Part shown: one piece after another, positions 29,558 through 43,382 of the stretch
Position numbering within the stretch: position 1 is the stretch's first letter
Layout: every line of letters begins with the position of its first letter
NCBI GenBank assembly: GCA_015478945.1
Contig: JABUQX010002232.1
Span: 62,001 to 126,000, forward strand
Length of the DNA: 64,000 nt
Reading direction: 5' to 3'
Source of the DNA: Trachelipus rathkii
Taxonomy: Eukaryota; Arthropoda; Malacostraca; Isopoda; Trachelipodidae
Translations under genes and position numbers: made by a program
Notes under the pieces: model-generated
The model's input: the letters and a program-made list of their open reading frames with translations, nothing else
Database searches by the model: none
What the model was told of the DNA's origin: nothing

Positions 29558-32500
29558 TCGACGAAATATTTTTTTTCAAAAGGTAATAATAAATAGAAAA
29601 GAAATTAGTTATTTAATTTTAATTTTTAATTAATACCTTTTTTTCAATTTGTTATTATATTTATTAAGTTAGTCGCGTAAACTCCTCCTCCCTAATTACG
29701 ACTAAACTAAGCAAAATTGAAACATGGGATACGATTAATTTTTTTTTACGCGAATATTATTTTCATTCGAGAAACAATAATATAATTTCCATTATAAAAG
29801 TCTCAACTCTCTAACCTGATTAAAGTTCATAAAAAATGCCAAAAAAAAGGGTTAATAATAAGTAAATTTTTTAAATCTTTATTATTAAAGCGATAATAAC
29901 GGGAATAAAAAGAAAAAAAAATATTATGGAATTATTAAAAAGCCTCCTCCAAACGATTAATTTTCGGGCAGAAGGGAGAATCTCGACCACCGAAAGAACT
30001 CGAATGTAAATAAACTTTCGGGTGGTGTAGTGGCATTTTTTATCCGCGCGCGTTGAGTCTTTGATATCGTTTGACGAAACAAAATAGCGGCCACCAATCC
30101 CAGAAATATGCGGAAGAAGGTAGAGTTTATCGAGAAAGACGAGGATTCGTACGAAGAAATAAGTTAACGCGATCGCTTATCCCGATTGGTAAATGAGCTG
30201 AGCGTAGAAAATCAATTTTTTTTTGGAGGTTTTGATATCGCGTGGAAGAAAAGTTGATAAAAATAATTAAAATTAAATAAATAATAATTATGATTATTAA
30301 TTATTATAACGAGTTTCTTAAACGAGAGCGAGCGTCGTTCGTGCGCATCCTTTGCAAACAAGTTGATTCATGGTGCTTCTCCATCATTGGCGCGTATTCG
30401 GCATATAATAACAGGGACCGGAGCAGGAGCTGGAGCTGTATCTATCAGAATTTTCGATCGACTTCCGACCCAACCACCTAATGAGTCTGTCGGATGAAGC
30501 GTTCGAAAGTACAATAAATTTAAAATCAGTACGCAACACTCTTCCTCTATTTCCTTTCTTCCTCTAGAGCATATTGTTCCTGTAAAACGCCAACTGCGCG
30601 CTACGTAGGTTCTTTTTAAGTAGAATACGTTGCGTGCGGACGTGTGAAAAAATCTTTGGCTGTTCATTTTGTTCCGTTTCGGCTTGTGGGAATTTACCCG
30701 AAACATATATATTATATTATTTATTTTCATTATTAGCTACATTTAAAATAAAATTTGAAATCAGCTATGCAACTTTTTTCGCCAACAAAAAGCTTTATTA
30801 TTTCGATTATGAAATAAAAATGAGAGCGAGAGGAAATATGTACTAACAGATTTTGGAGGGCCGGCCATTGGAGAAAGAGTCTTATCGAGAAAGACAAGAG
30901 GGTTCACACGTAAAACATGATGGTATTTGGATCTTCTCTTTCTCTCGTACAAAAAATATAAACCCAACATTCGTGGGGAGTGGGATATCTCGAAATAGTT
31001 TTAGAAAAGCATTAAAATACTAATAGATCGAATAATAAAAGTGAATGAGTGAGTGAGTGTGTGAGCGCGAATAGTGACTGAGATAGGTCCGGCGTACGTA
31101 ACGAAGATGACAACAACGAAGAAATAGGAACTTCATTTCATTCAAACTTCTCCTCTCCCATTATTTTTCGACTTCTTTGCCGACGAAGCAAATTTCAATC
31201 ATCGTCGTTCGAGTAGCATACAAACAGAGCCGACGTACGTAACGAAGACGACGACGAATGAAACTTTATTTCGTTTAAACTTCTCCTTCGCCATGGTTTT
31301 CCCTTCATCGCCGGCGATGAAAAATTTCATCATCGTCGATATTTTCAATTGTACTGCGATTAAAAAAGTCGATATATCCGCGCATTTTCATTATTCGCCC
31401 TATAGTATCGCTTAGATGGAAGATGGTCGTTTACGTAAAATTTTGAGATAAGTTAAGGAAATATATTTTCGAGACTTAGCAGCATTTACATTGGCGAAAC
31501 TTTTTTAATTATATTTTAACGATCGAGAAAAGTCGCTTTAAATAGGTTTCACGGTGAAGTTCATATCCCTTTTTCAGACCTTTGTTCCGCGACCCATTAA
31601 AGAAGAAGTTCGCTCTATTACGGCGATGAAAAAATTAAAAAAAGAAAAAGAAGAACACGACGCTTTCTTTTTTGTTTGCTAAAACAATCGAAAAATTAAT
31701 AAAAGAAGACAGAATGCTTTCTTAATATAAATAACAAAATTTTCTTTTCTTTAGAAGATTAAATATGAAACTTAATTTTTTTTGGCAAAACTATAAGTTA
31801 AAAAATATAAAAATTTAAAATATATTTATTTCTTATCATTTTCCCTTTTATTATACGTTTGTAAAAAATAATATATACCAATTAAATAAATAAATAAGAA
31901 TATAATAATGAAAAATCGGCTGCAACCTCACCCAGTCCCAAATGCCTCGTACGTATAGTAAATTTCTTTGAATGAAATTATGTTTTCTTTATTATTTTAG
32001 AAACGATCGATCGACGCCCATTTGGTCAAAAAAGTCTAAGAAAAAATTGAAGACTTCTATCAATCTTTCGAGAGCGTAGAACAAAAAGGAAATGGATCGA
32101 CCATTCCACCCATTCTCGAGTTTATTTATTTAATTTTTTTTTTTAAATCCCGATGCGATAAAAATTTTGTTTTTTCTTTACATTTAATCGCGGGCATATC
32201 GGCCTCTATTCCTTTTCGATGTTTTAACTCAATCGCTAAATATACGTTAAAATAATAATGAAAAAGGGCTATTAATAAATATAATTTTTAAAACTTTATT
32301 TTTTAAAATGATAATATGATGAAAAACTTATGAAATTACAAAAAGATTTTCAAAAAATTAATAATAATTTTCTCTCGTGAAGATGAAAAAATCTCTTAGC
32401 GGTAATGCGACTACCGGAAGAACCCGCGGATAACATTTTTTTGGATATTCATAAAATTTCTCTATTTGAATTTTTGAAATTGTAGAAATAAAATTGAAAA

Positions 32501-33779
32501 ATAATAATAATGATGATAATAATAAAGAATGAATCGAATACTGAAAATGAGTGAACGAATGAACGAGGCGAAATGAACATTCGTAGTTTTTCCCTTCTCA
32601 GCCGGCGATGTAAAATTTCATCATTCAACGTCGACTTTTGCGCCGCCCGCGATTAAGGGAAAAGCCGCCGATCTTTCCGCACCGTGCCTCACATTCTTCT
32701 TCGCTCTTTTTGTACGACGTAGATAGATTATTTGTTAATGCAGAATATTTTGAGTAAGGTGAGGGAGAGTTTGAAGCGCGCAATGCGAATATAATTTCCC
32801 CGACATCACTGCTGTGCCGCCGTCGCTCGATCTGGATAATAAAAGGCGGCCATTCAAAATTGTCGTTGCGGTAGTAGTTTATATTCGATCTTATTCATTT
32901 TTTATATGGTTTCTAGGTACACGTTTTGTTCATTGAATTTATATTTTGAGACGAAATTATTACAAAATGTCGTCGAGGCGTTTTCTACTACTCGAGCAAA
33001 TTCAAATAAATCGCTATAATAAATGACCTCTTTCAACTGCCCACTTATTTTTAAATTTTTAGCTCGCGAACCATTGGTAAAGATCACGCTTCGACACCGA
33101 CGAACGCACCCCGTCAACCTACGAATGTCCATTTTTTTCCATCGAAATGTTCGTCTTCTTTTTTCTTCAGTGATCGAAATATTACTAACAGAACAAGGTA
33201 TACCGCTTGAAATTTTTGTACAGGTTTTCTATAAATTTTAAAAGATAAACCGTGAAACTTTTTATATATATAAAACGTTAAAGGAATAATAAATTAACAA
33301 TTAAAAAAGTTTTTAAAAATATATTTATTTTGTTATAATTTTTATTTTTCTTCCTTAAAAAAATAACAATAATTTACGCCAACTGGATCTTCCAAATGAA
33401 ATAAATAATAAGAACAATCGTCAAAGATTATTTTGACAAGTAAAATTTTCTTAAATTAGAAGTAAAAGAAGATAATTTAAATACCGACGTCCTTCGATTC
33501 TACGAGAGGCCGCGTTTGAAAAATGGAGGTTAAGGAAATGGCTGGAAAGGAGAAAACAGATTATTTCGAAAATACCAACTAGTGTCAGGATTTCAAACTT
33601 TTTTTTCCAATGTAATAAATTTAACATTAATCTTTTAAATAAAAGGATGGTATACACTGTATAATTTTAAAAATTTGTATATTATATCAGTATGAATTAC
33701 TTACTATTGAATGTAACTAATTTTTCCATTAAACTCTTTAATAAATTTTAACAATATAATACGCATTTCAGTTTTCCTA
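29558..33779. other. Long non-coding region, no convincing gene
   Basis: Short frames are present, but none shows a family match, composition bias or repeat-free length that convinces. A 19-codon frame at 30108 (MRKKVEFIEKDEDSYEEIS) has a damaged echo near 30870 (TATCGAGAAAGACAAGAGG), suggesting an old duplication. GTGAGTGAGTGAGTG and similar microsatellites occur near 31045. Three diverged copies of a short block lie at 31088-31345 and 32586-32632. A 76-residue minus-strand frame at 32902-33132 is protein-like but unrecognised. The region resembles untranslated or promoter DNA of a complex genome. Confidence 0.5.
31088..31345 (+). repeat. Diverged direct repeat of about 115 bp, two copies plus a third part
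   Basis: CCGGCGTACGTAACGAAGAT at about 31089 and CCGACGTACGTAACGAAGAC at about 31230 begin two parallel blocks. Both contain TTCAAACTTCTCCT- or TTTAAACTTCTCCT-type sequence and end in CAATCATCGTCG- or CATCATCGTCG-type sequence. A third partial copy (TTTTTCCCTTCTCAGCCGGC, ATTTCATCATTC) lies at 32586-32632. Confidence 0.65.
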
Positions 33780-34090
33780 AAATCCAACGTTTTTATTTTA
33801 AAAAAATAACTTTTTTGTATTGTCGTCTCTTAGATGTCTAAGTTACCGAAAGGCAAAAAAAAATTTTTTCTTGTAGAATCATCGAGATTTTTTCAAATTT
33901 TTGGGAAGGTATCGGGAACTTCGACATTGAAGGTACGATAAATACAGAATCGGGACAGGTGAAACGTCAATATACCTATGAACACCTTGATACAATACGT
34001 TTGAATGTGTTTTAAAAGGGAAATTTTTTACCGTAATCTCTTTATCGGAACAGAATGAAGCGTCCCCAAAGAAGTTTGAATTTGAATTTT
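33780..34090 (+). repeat. Solitary decayed palindromic unit
   Basis: TCTTAGATGTCTAAGTTACC at about 33829 and ATCGGGAACTTCGACATTG at about 33919 are the two cores of the array unit, with worn arms on both sides. The right side still shows ATACGTTTGAATGTGTTTTA. It is far from the arrays and much more diverged than their units. Confidence 0.7.
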
Positions 34091-34549
34091 ATTTATCGCC
34101 GTTTCATTTGATGCTGCGATAATATTTTCATCTACGAAATGTTAATAAACGCATTATCCACCCGGTCTTAAATAAAGAAAAGAAAAGGGCTGGCAATGTG
34201 AGAACGATACTAGTTCGCTCGTTGTAGATAAGCGTTTGAGTCTGTGAAAACTCTTTTTTTTATATATATTCCGAAATCTTTATTACCTTACGGTTTGTTG
34301 TTTACTTAAAAATCTATTAAACGCCCCTTTATACGCTGTCCAATCGGTATTAAAGTAGGGTTAAGATTTTTTTACTTTTTTTCATCGAATTGTTAAAAAT
34401 GGGCGTAAAAATAGGGGCGATTCACTAATTGAGAACGATTGTGTAATAATCAATATACTCTTACGGGGAGGATTTAGTGAGCGCTCGTTATTCGAAAAGG
34501 GCCGAAAAAGGGCCCTACCCCGCAAAAAAGGCCAAAAATTCTAACCCTA

Positions 34550-34747
34550 CTTTGCTGCTGCTGCTGCTGCTGCTCCTGCTGCTGCTGCTCCTGCTGCTCC
34601 TGCTCCTGCCGCTGCTGCTGCTCCTGCTCCTGCCGCTGCCTGCGAGCGATCGATCGATACTCTCTACGCACTCTCACTCACTCACTCACTCTCTCTCTCG
34701 CTATTGATTTAGATTAATTAATAAGTAAGTTTGTAAACGTTTTTTAT

Positions 34748-34837
<90 letters not shown>
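34550..34837. repeat. Microsatellite cluster: CTG/CTC, ACTC and AAT runs
   Basis: A CTG-rich run with CTC interruptions spans about 34550-34637, short ACTC and CT runs about 34669-34700, and a pure AAT run about 34747-34836. Frames across the first part encode only leucine or glutamine runs and are not genes. Confidence 0.92.
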
Positions 34838-34979
34838 TTTAATTTTTTAAAAGAAATTTTTTTGTTTAATAAGGCCTACATACCCTTTAAAATACCGTTT
34901 TCTAGGAAACCCAAAATAAAAAAAAATGGAAATATCTAAAAATATACATAGATAAATAAATAAATCTAGCTCAAAGCAA

Positions 34980-37900
34980 AATTTGATCATATATTACGTA
35001 CATATATTTATTCCTTTAAAAACAAAAACTAAGATTTTCGTTCCTAAATTTCAATTTTTATTTCGCGCCGTTTCAACGGGTCCCAAGGAAAAGTTTAGGA
35101 TAAGACATATTGGTTTTCAAATACGTTCAAATGTATTACAACTCAGAATCCTTTACTACAGTATCATTTTAACGGTCTCGATTTAACATGTGGTCGTATC
35201 CTCCATGTCTAAGTTCCCGATCGCGTAAGTTTTTTAAAAATTTTTTCAAAACATCGAGACTTTTCAAAAAAATTTCAAGGAATTGGGAACTTAGACACGG
35301 AGGTTACGACCGAACGCTCCAACGAGCCCGTTGGAATGTCAATATACCGAAGACAGCTTAGTTATAATACGTTTGAACGTCTTTGGAAACCAAATTACCT
35401 AAATAAGAACTCTTCCTCGGTAACCAATGAAACGTCACGAAACGGAATCGACTTCTCCCAGTAATAATATTATATTATTTCAACATATAAGCGTTTAAAC
35501 GTACATAATATAGATTGAAATAACATGAATCGCATTCCTTTAAACACTTACTAATCGAAATAATTTATTACTCTTACCATCTAAATGATATATCTTAAAA
35601 CAATAATTATCTTTAGAAATAATTGAAATCTATTCCTAAATATATTATGAGAGAAATCGATTATTTTCGTGGCGTTTCATCGGATCTCGGGAAGATATAC
35701 TAGCGATTTATTTCGGTTTCGAAATACGTTCAAACGTTTACTAGCAGAGTAACCATCGATACTGTGTCATTTCAACGGGCTTGATATTCCTATGAGACCT
35801 AAACTCGATGTCTAAGTTCCCGATAGCCTAAATTTTTTTGGGGATAATTTTTTTTTCATCCAGACCTCACAAAAAATTTCAAGGTTTCGGGAACTTGGAC
35901 ATCGAGGTTACGTCACATCGGGTGAACGAAACCTTAGAAGTGTCATTGTTTCAGGGGCTACTCGGATATACTACGTTTGAACGTATTCGGAAACCAAAAT
36001 ATCTAAATATCAGCTCTTTCTCGACACCCGATGAAACGGCCTTAACGGAATCGACTTCTCCTATAATATAGATATGAATATGATTAAATAATTTTAACGT
36101 ATAATCGTTTAAACGTATATAATATGCATAGAAGTATCATTAAAAAATTTTGATAAATAAGTGTTTAAACTTTTACATAATTTACTAGTTTTGTTAATGG
36201 GAATTATTATTTTTTTTTTTAATTTAGTCTCCTCTAAAATCCAGTTTTTCTTTAATTAAAATATTTTTTTAGGAGGTAACTGAATTACATAAATTAAAAA
36301 AAAAAAAATGTTTCGATAAATAAATGAATCTCGCGCAAAAGCAATATGTGATCATTATAAAGTTTTGCTTATAAAAAATACAATAACAAGAAAAAAACAC
36401 TAAGATATTCGTTTCCTAAATTTCAATTTCCATAGTGACGATTTGTCAGTCCCTTAGTAACAATTCATTGTAGGATATGTAGGTTTCGAAATTCGTTCAA
36501 ACGTATTTAAACTCGGTTTCCCTTCATATAATATCGTTTCGACGGGCTTGAAATTCCTATGTGACCTAACCTCGATGTCTAAGTTCCGAATCGCCTACAT
36601 TTTTTGGGGATATTTTTTTTTTTCATCGAGACCTCTCAAAAAATTTCAAGGTTTCGGGAACTTAGACATCGAGGTTACGACACATCGGGTGATCGAAACC
36701 CTAGAAATGTCACTGTTTCAGTGGCAACTCTGATATACTTAGTTTGAACGTATTCGGAAACCAAAATATCTAAATATCAGCTTTTCCTCGACACCCGATG
36801 AAACGTCCTTTACGGAATCGACTTCTCCTATAATATAGATATGAATATGATTAAATAATTTTAACGTATAATCGTTTAAACGTATATAATATGGATGGAA
36901 GTATCATTAAAAAATTTTAATCAACGAGTGTTTAAACTTTTACATAATTTACTTTATTTTTTTTATTTAGGTCACCTCTAAAATTCCATTTTTCTGTAAT
37001 TTAAATATTATTTTAGGGTTAACTGAATTGCATAAATTAAAAATAAAAATAAAATGTTTCGATAAATAAATGAATCTCGCGCAAGAGCAAAATTTGATCA
37101 TTATATAATTTTTCTTATAAAAAATACAATAACAAGAAAAAAAATACTAAAATATTCGTTTCCTTAATGTCAATTTCCTTAGTGACGTTTCGTCGGTCCC
37201 TTCGAAACAGTTCAAAATAGGATATGTAGGTTTCGAAATACGTTCTAACGTATTAAAACACAGTATTTCTTCATATAGTATCATTTCAACGGGCTTGATA
37301 TTACTAAGAGTCCTAACCTCGATGTCTAAGTTCCCGATCGCCTACAATTTTTTTGGAAAATTTTTTTTTTCATCCAGACTTCACAAATTTTTTTTAAGGT
37401 TTCGGGAACTTAGACATCGAGGTTAGGACACATAGGGAGATAGAAACCTTAGGAATGTCATTGTTTCAAGGGCTACTCGGATATACTACGTTTGAACGTA
37501 TTCGGAAACCGAAATATCTAAATATCAGCTATTCCCCGATACCAGATGAAACGTCCCTAACGGTATCGACTTCTCCTGTAATATAGATAGGAATAGGATT
37601 AAATAATTTTAACGTATAATTGTTTATAACGTATACAATATGGATAAAAGTAACATTAAAATATTTTGATAAATAAGTGTTTAAACTTTTATATAATTAA
37701 TTAGTTTTGTTATAGGGAATTATCAAATTTTTTTTTTTAATTTAGTCTCCTCTAATATCCAATTTTTCTTTCATTAAAATATATTTTTTATAGGGTAAAC
37801 TTCTAAATTTTTTAAAAATGTATCGCCCGTTTCGAATAAAAAAAATGGGGAAAAAATATACGAGTTTGGCTTTTTAGGTTTAAAAAGGATAAAACTTTCC

Positions 37901-38080
37901 GTTTAATCGCATTCCTTTAAACACTTACTAATCGAAATAATTTATTAATATTACTATCTAAATGATATATCTTAGAACAATAATTATCTTTAGAAATAAA
38001 TTAAATCTATTCCTAAATATATTATGAGAGAAGTCAATTCTCTTCGTGGCGTTTCATCGGATCTCGGTAATATATACTGG
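34980..38080 (+). repeat. Repeat array C, left part: four palindromic units with extra modules
   Basis: Left-arm cores occur near 35200, 35803, 36576 and 37317, each with its inverted partner about 100 bases later. Orientation is the same as arrays A and B. Several linkers carry two modules not common in A: TTTAGTCTCCTCTAAAAT-type and ATGAATCTCGCGCAAAAGCA-type. The array passes into low-quality sequence at about 38080. Confidence 0.85.
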
Positions 38081-41000
38081 CGAGATATGTTCAATTCTTC
38101 CTTCGCAAGCTGATGGGTGTATCACTCGGATCTGGGAAATATACACTGCGACTGCGAGATGCTACTATCCTATGGCTCTATTCCCGGTGTATGCCTGACA
38201 ACATAATCGTTCAATAATCCGCTATGTATGAATAGTGATCGCCCTAGTGTCACCTATTAGCTCTCCTTTTAATAGCTATCGATGTTCGCCGTCGTCATCA
38301 CATTCCAGTATCGGGGCTGACTGGTCATTCCTACATGTTGGCTCTTGATCTCGATTGCGCTCGCTCTCGATGATACGAGATTAACCCGATCGCCTCTAGT
38401 AACATCTCGCTTTATGTTAGGGGCGCGCGGTAAGTCAGTCTCTTTTTTTCATCGAGAGGCACCACACAACAAAGAATAATTTCATAGCGCGCTCTCTGCT
38501 CTCTTTACCGAATAGATCCGAGGTTACGGACACATTGGAGTGACGAAACCTTAGAAATGTCTTTGCTTTTCAGGGGGCTACTCGGCTATACTACTTATTT
38601 GACGTATTCGAAACCAAAAATATCTAAATATCAGCCTTCCTCGACACCCGATGAAGACGTTCCTTAACGAGATCGACTTTCTAGGAATAGTGTTAAATTC
38701 AATTTCGAACAGATGAAGCTTTTATAAACGTATATATTATAGATTTAAATAACAATCAAATTTTTCGATAAATACGTGAATCTCGCTGAAAGCAAAATTT
38801 GATCATATATTATAGTACCATATGTTTCTTCCTTCTAAAAAAAACTAGATGTTCGTTCAAGGTATAAACCTTTGACGTTTAATCGCATTCTTTAAATAAC
38901 TTACTAATCGGAAATTAATTTATTAATATACTATCTAAATGATATATCTTACGAAACCAATAATTATCTCTTGAAATAAGATAAATCTATTCCTAAAAGT
39001 ATATCTATGAGAGAAGTCTCAATTCTTTTCGTCGGTCGTTTCAGTCGGATCTGAGAATATACACTGGCGAAGATTTATTTTCCGGTTTCGAAATTTACGT
39101 TGCAAGCGTTTTATCAGCGAGTCAACCCTTAACACTGTGTCATTGTCAACGGGCTTTGAGTATTCGCTACGTGTCCCAACCTCGATGTGCTATAAGTTCC
39201 CCTCTATAATCGCCTCCTAATAGCGTTTTTGTCGTATATCATACGACGGCACAAGTAATATCTTATTGTTCTTACTATCATTCTCCCTGCGAACTCACGC
39301 GCCATACGTCCAAAACAAGCTACCTCCTCTCATCGGCCGTTACTCTCTCCCGGAGACTAGACTCGACAACGCAGGCGTACAACGTGACTCAATACACCTC
39401 ATCGCGAACCATCATCTCTCTCCTCTCCTGTGTACCGTCAGAGCGTATCGATCATATAGACCTCTGAACCTAAAGCTGTCGCATTTTCCGGGGCTACTTC
39501 GAGCGATACCTACGCCGTCACCTAACGACTAGTTTCGGAAAACCAACTACTGCATCTCTATAGATCTCCGCTCCTCTCGCTCCGCATCCCGAACTTAGAA
39601 TCAACGCAGGCTTCTTAACCGGAAGTCGACTTGCTTCTGGAATAGTGTCTAAATACATTCAAACAGATAAGCTTTCTAAACCGTACTATATTATAGATTT
39701 TTAAGGTACATTTAACAATCACAAACATCACTCGTGGTTTCCGATGAAAGCATTCTACCGTGGAAGGTTCTCCTGCTTGGAACAGTTCACACACAGATGT
39801 TTGATCTATATCATGCACTACTCCAGTAAACGCTCAATGTTATGATTCACGTCTTACTAGTTAAGAATCAACAAAACGACTGAAACGATATTGTTTGCTA
39901 TTATTAGTATCTCCGTCCCACGAGTAGGTAGTCTCCAATATCACCTCTCTTACCGCCTTGATAACATTGCGCGCATTCCTTATAAATACTTTTACTAATC
40001 GAAACTAACGTCTCATGGTCCGCAAACTATTAATCTGAGCGCTTACTCACTCGTAGAGTCACATGCAGCAGTACTATATGTGCGCGGCCCTACCCCGTAA
40101 TATCGACACACATATATATCCGCCATCTTTAGCAACTGATACTCATACCTCTATCATAGTTTCCAACAACTTCTAGTTCACTAAATCCAGCATACGCTAT
40201 GCTTCCACTGATATACCGTGATAGTGGCGACAGCCTATTCCTCACTTATCGCTTCTTCTGCCGTCGCGTTTCAAGTCGGAATTCTCCTCAATACCTATCG
40301 GGCTTAAGACTATCAACGCGTCGCAATATACTAATTTCCTCTATCTTTGATTCTCTCCATGATACTAATGTCCAAGACCAGGGTCGACAGTTCTCGCATA
40401 GACTCCCACCGTGTATTAGAGTGCTATGCCTCGGATAGTAAGTGATTTACTCTGGTCGGAGATCGTAATCAGGCGCCGCCAGAGTCATGATTGGTGCTCG
40501 TAGCAGCGTGACGTGACGACTCATCTCTAGTAAAAACGGAACCGCCTCGTAACTCGTCCTCGTACGAGACGCGACCTCCCCTGGCGTCCGACCCCTAGCC
40601 ATGACATGGCTACCAACGCCGACCCTAGCCATCGCTCCGCCTAGTATCGACCGGTTACAGACTCTCTCTATCACTAGAATCGTCTAGACCCACGCGTATA
40701 TAATCGTTGCTTTTTCCAGCTCTCACCTCTCATACTGCTCTCAGTCGCCTGTCGTAATTACATCCTTGTCCTTATGTAGTCCCCTGTTAATGCCCTCCTC
40801 TCTCGCGCTAGCTGTCTCACCAGCACAGAAGCTTTCCTCTCGCAATCTGACCCAGTAAATATTTGCCGATATATCTAGCGCACTGATCATAATTGAGTGT
40901 ACCAATGATACGTCTTATTTTTCCACATGGATCATCCGAGAGCACATTATCCGACACACACCTTGAGGACGCATCCAACAGAAAACCAAAGCCGTCATGC

Positions 41001-41690
41001 TGGCACATGCCCTCGGGAATCCCTTCGATCTCTCCACTGTCCTTGCCTTATGCATAATGTACGATCTCTGGCTCATCGAGAGACATTTGGTAGCGCCGGC
41101 TATGTCATGCAATCCGAAGATAGTCTTCGTGAAATGTTACGCTCTACTCAGGCGGGCATGAGCTGACCGCTCACTTACGTTACTAGCTCACTCTTACTCG
41201 TGGACCCTGATGTAGCCCGCACTACTCCTCTGTTACCCATAGATATCCTGTTGAGGAGTTGTAAACGAACCACGTCTGATTCCGGAAAACCCATAGCCAC
41301 TCATGCCACTTTAGCCGGCGGTCCATGTTCCACTGACATGTCCTCGCCATTATTCATCTCTTCATCGACCACCCTCCGAAAAGACGATACTGCTGCTGCG
41401 CGCTTCCAATGAACTCGGCGAACTGCTTCATGGTTACATCACAAATCATCTACTCACATCAGGCAATAGTCACTGCGTTACGATCACATATCATCCTCTC
41501 AACAGATAAGCTTTATTCATAATTCGCTTATATATTATAGCATCGTAAATAACAGATCACATAATAATATTTTTCCGATAATATTACGTTAGTAATTCTC
41601 TTCGGCCTTGAATGGCAAAGTGCTCTTGAGAAGTCGTATCTTGCTATTCATAGTAGATCATATGTTGGTTATTCGTTTAAAAAAAAAACA
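38080..41690. other. Probable assembly artefact: noisy, G+C-raised repeat
   Basis: Array motifs are recognisable at 38540-38720 and 38880-39200 but are filled with extra bases. From about 39250 to 41480 almost nothing is recognisable and the base composition is near even, unlike the A/T-rich flanks. Islands such as AACAGATAAGCTTTCTAAAC at about 39660 and AACAGATAAGCTTTATTCAT at about 41500 show that array sequence underlies it. Clean units resume at about 41700. Short frames at 39266, 40199, 40447, 40927 and 41200 are not genes. This looks like an unpolished long-read bridge across a repeat. Confidence 0.65.
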
Positions 41691-41699
41691 TAAGATGTT

Positions 41700-43348
41700 C
41701 CGTTCCAAGGAAAACTTTCCGTTTAATCGCATTCCCTTAAACACTTACTTATCGAAATATTATTTCATTTTGTAAAAAGGCAGTACATATTTCGTTTTTT
41801 TTTTTTCTTTTAGAACAATATTATCTTTAGAAATTAAATTAGATTCTATTCCCAAATATATTATGAGAGAAATCGATTCTTTTTCGTGGCGTTTTATCGG
41901 ATCTCGGGAATATATACTAGCGAGATATTTCGGTTTCGAAAAATGTTCAAACGTTTTATAGCGGATTAACCCTTAACACTGTGTTATTTCAACGGGCTTG
42001 ATATTCCTATGTGTCCTAACCTCGATGTCTAAGTTCCCGATCGCTTAAATTTTCTGAGGAAAAATTTTTTTTTTCATCGAGACCACACAAAAAAATTTCA
42101 GGTTTTCGGGAACTTACACATCGAGGTTACGACAAATTGGGTGATCGAAACCTTAGAAATGTCGCTGTTTCATGGGCTACTCGGCTATACTACGTTAGAA
42201 CGTATTCGGAAACCAAAATATCTAAATATCAGCTCTTCCTCGACACCCGATGAAACGTCCTTAACGGAATCGACTTCTTCTAGGAATAGTGTTGAATAAT
42301 TTCAAAAGATAAGCTCTTAAACGTATATATTATAGATTTAAATAACTATCAAATTTTTCGATAAATACGTGAATCTCGCTGAAAGCAAAATTTGATCATA
42401 TATTATATACATTTGTTTACTCCTTTAAAAAAAAACTAAGATGTTTGTTCCAAGGATAAAACTTTCCGTTTAATCGCATTCCTTTAAATACTTACTAATC
42501 GAAATAATTTATTACTCTTACTATCTAAATGATATATCTTAGAACAATAATTATCTTTAGAAATAATTCAAATCTATTCCTAAATATATATTATGAGAGA
42601 AGTCGATTCTTTTCGTGACGTTTCATCGGATCTCGGGAATATATACTGGCGAGATATTTCGGTTTCGAAATACGTTCAAACGTTTTATAGTAGAGTAACC
42701 CTTAACACTGTGTCATTTCAACGGGCTTGATATTCCTATGTGTCCTAACCCCGATGTCTAAGTTCCCGATCGCTTAAATTTTTGAGGAAAAAATTTTTTT
42801 TCATCGAGACCGCACAAAAAAATTTCAAGATGTCGGGAACTTACACATCGAGGTTACGACACATTAGGTTATCAAAACCTTAGAAATGTCGCTGTTTCAG
42901 GGACGACTCAGCTATACTACGTTTGAACGTATTCGGAAACCAAAATATCTAAATATCAGCTCTTCCTCGACACCCGATGAAACGTCCTTAACGGAATCGA
43001 CTTCTTCTAGGAATAGTGTTAAATAATTTCAACTTATAAGCTTTTAAACGTATATATTATAGATTGAAATAACAATAAAATTTTTCGATAAATACGTGAA
43101 TCTCGCTCAAAGCAAAATTTGATCAGAATATAATTCATCGGATCACAAAAAAAGCGATTCCAACTGTCGTCGGGTCACAAAAACAGTGCTTTGTAAGACT
43201 TTTATCCGGGGCCGAGAACTCGAATGTTGTTTTCCATTCTCATTTAATTGTGTTTCCGAATGTTTTTATCTAATCTAAATAACAATAAATTATTTCGAAA
43301 AAAAATGTTTATAGTTAGATAGTTAATTAGCATTTTAAAAGGAATTAC

Positions 43349-43382
<34 letters not shown>

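Noticed and set aside
30368..30730. 120-codon minus-strand frame with a Pro/Ala run
   Set aside because: No family, a low-complexity end (APAPAPVP) and no supporting signals. A chance frame is as likely.
32902..33132. 76-codon minus-strand frame starting MDIRRLTGCVRRC
   Set aside because: The composition is protein-like, but it is short, unrecognised and without clear promoter or poly(A) context. It is mentioned only within the gap entry.
39266..41412. Several frames of 60-90 codons between 39.2 and 41.4 kb
   Set aside because: They lie in the noisy stretch, have random composition and no family match. Fewer stops are expected there because G+C is raised.
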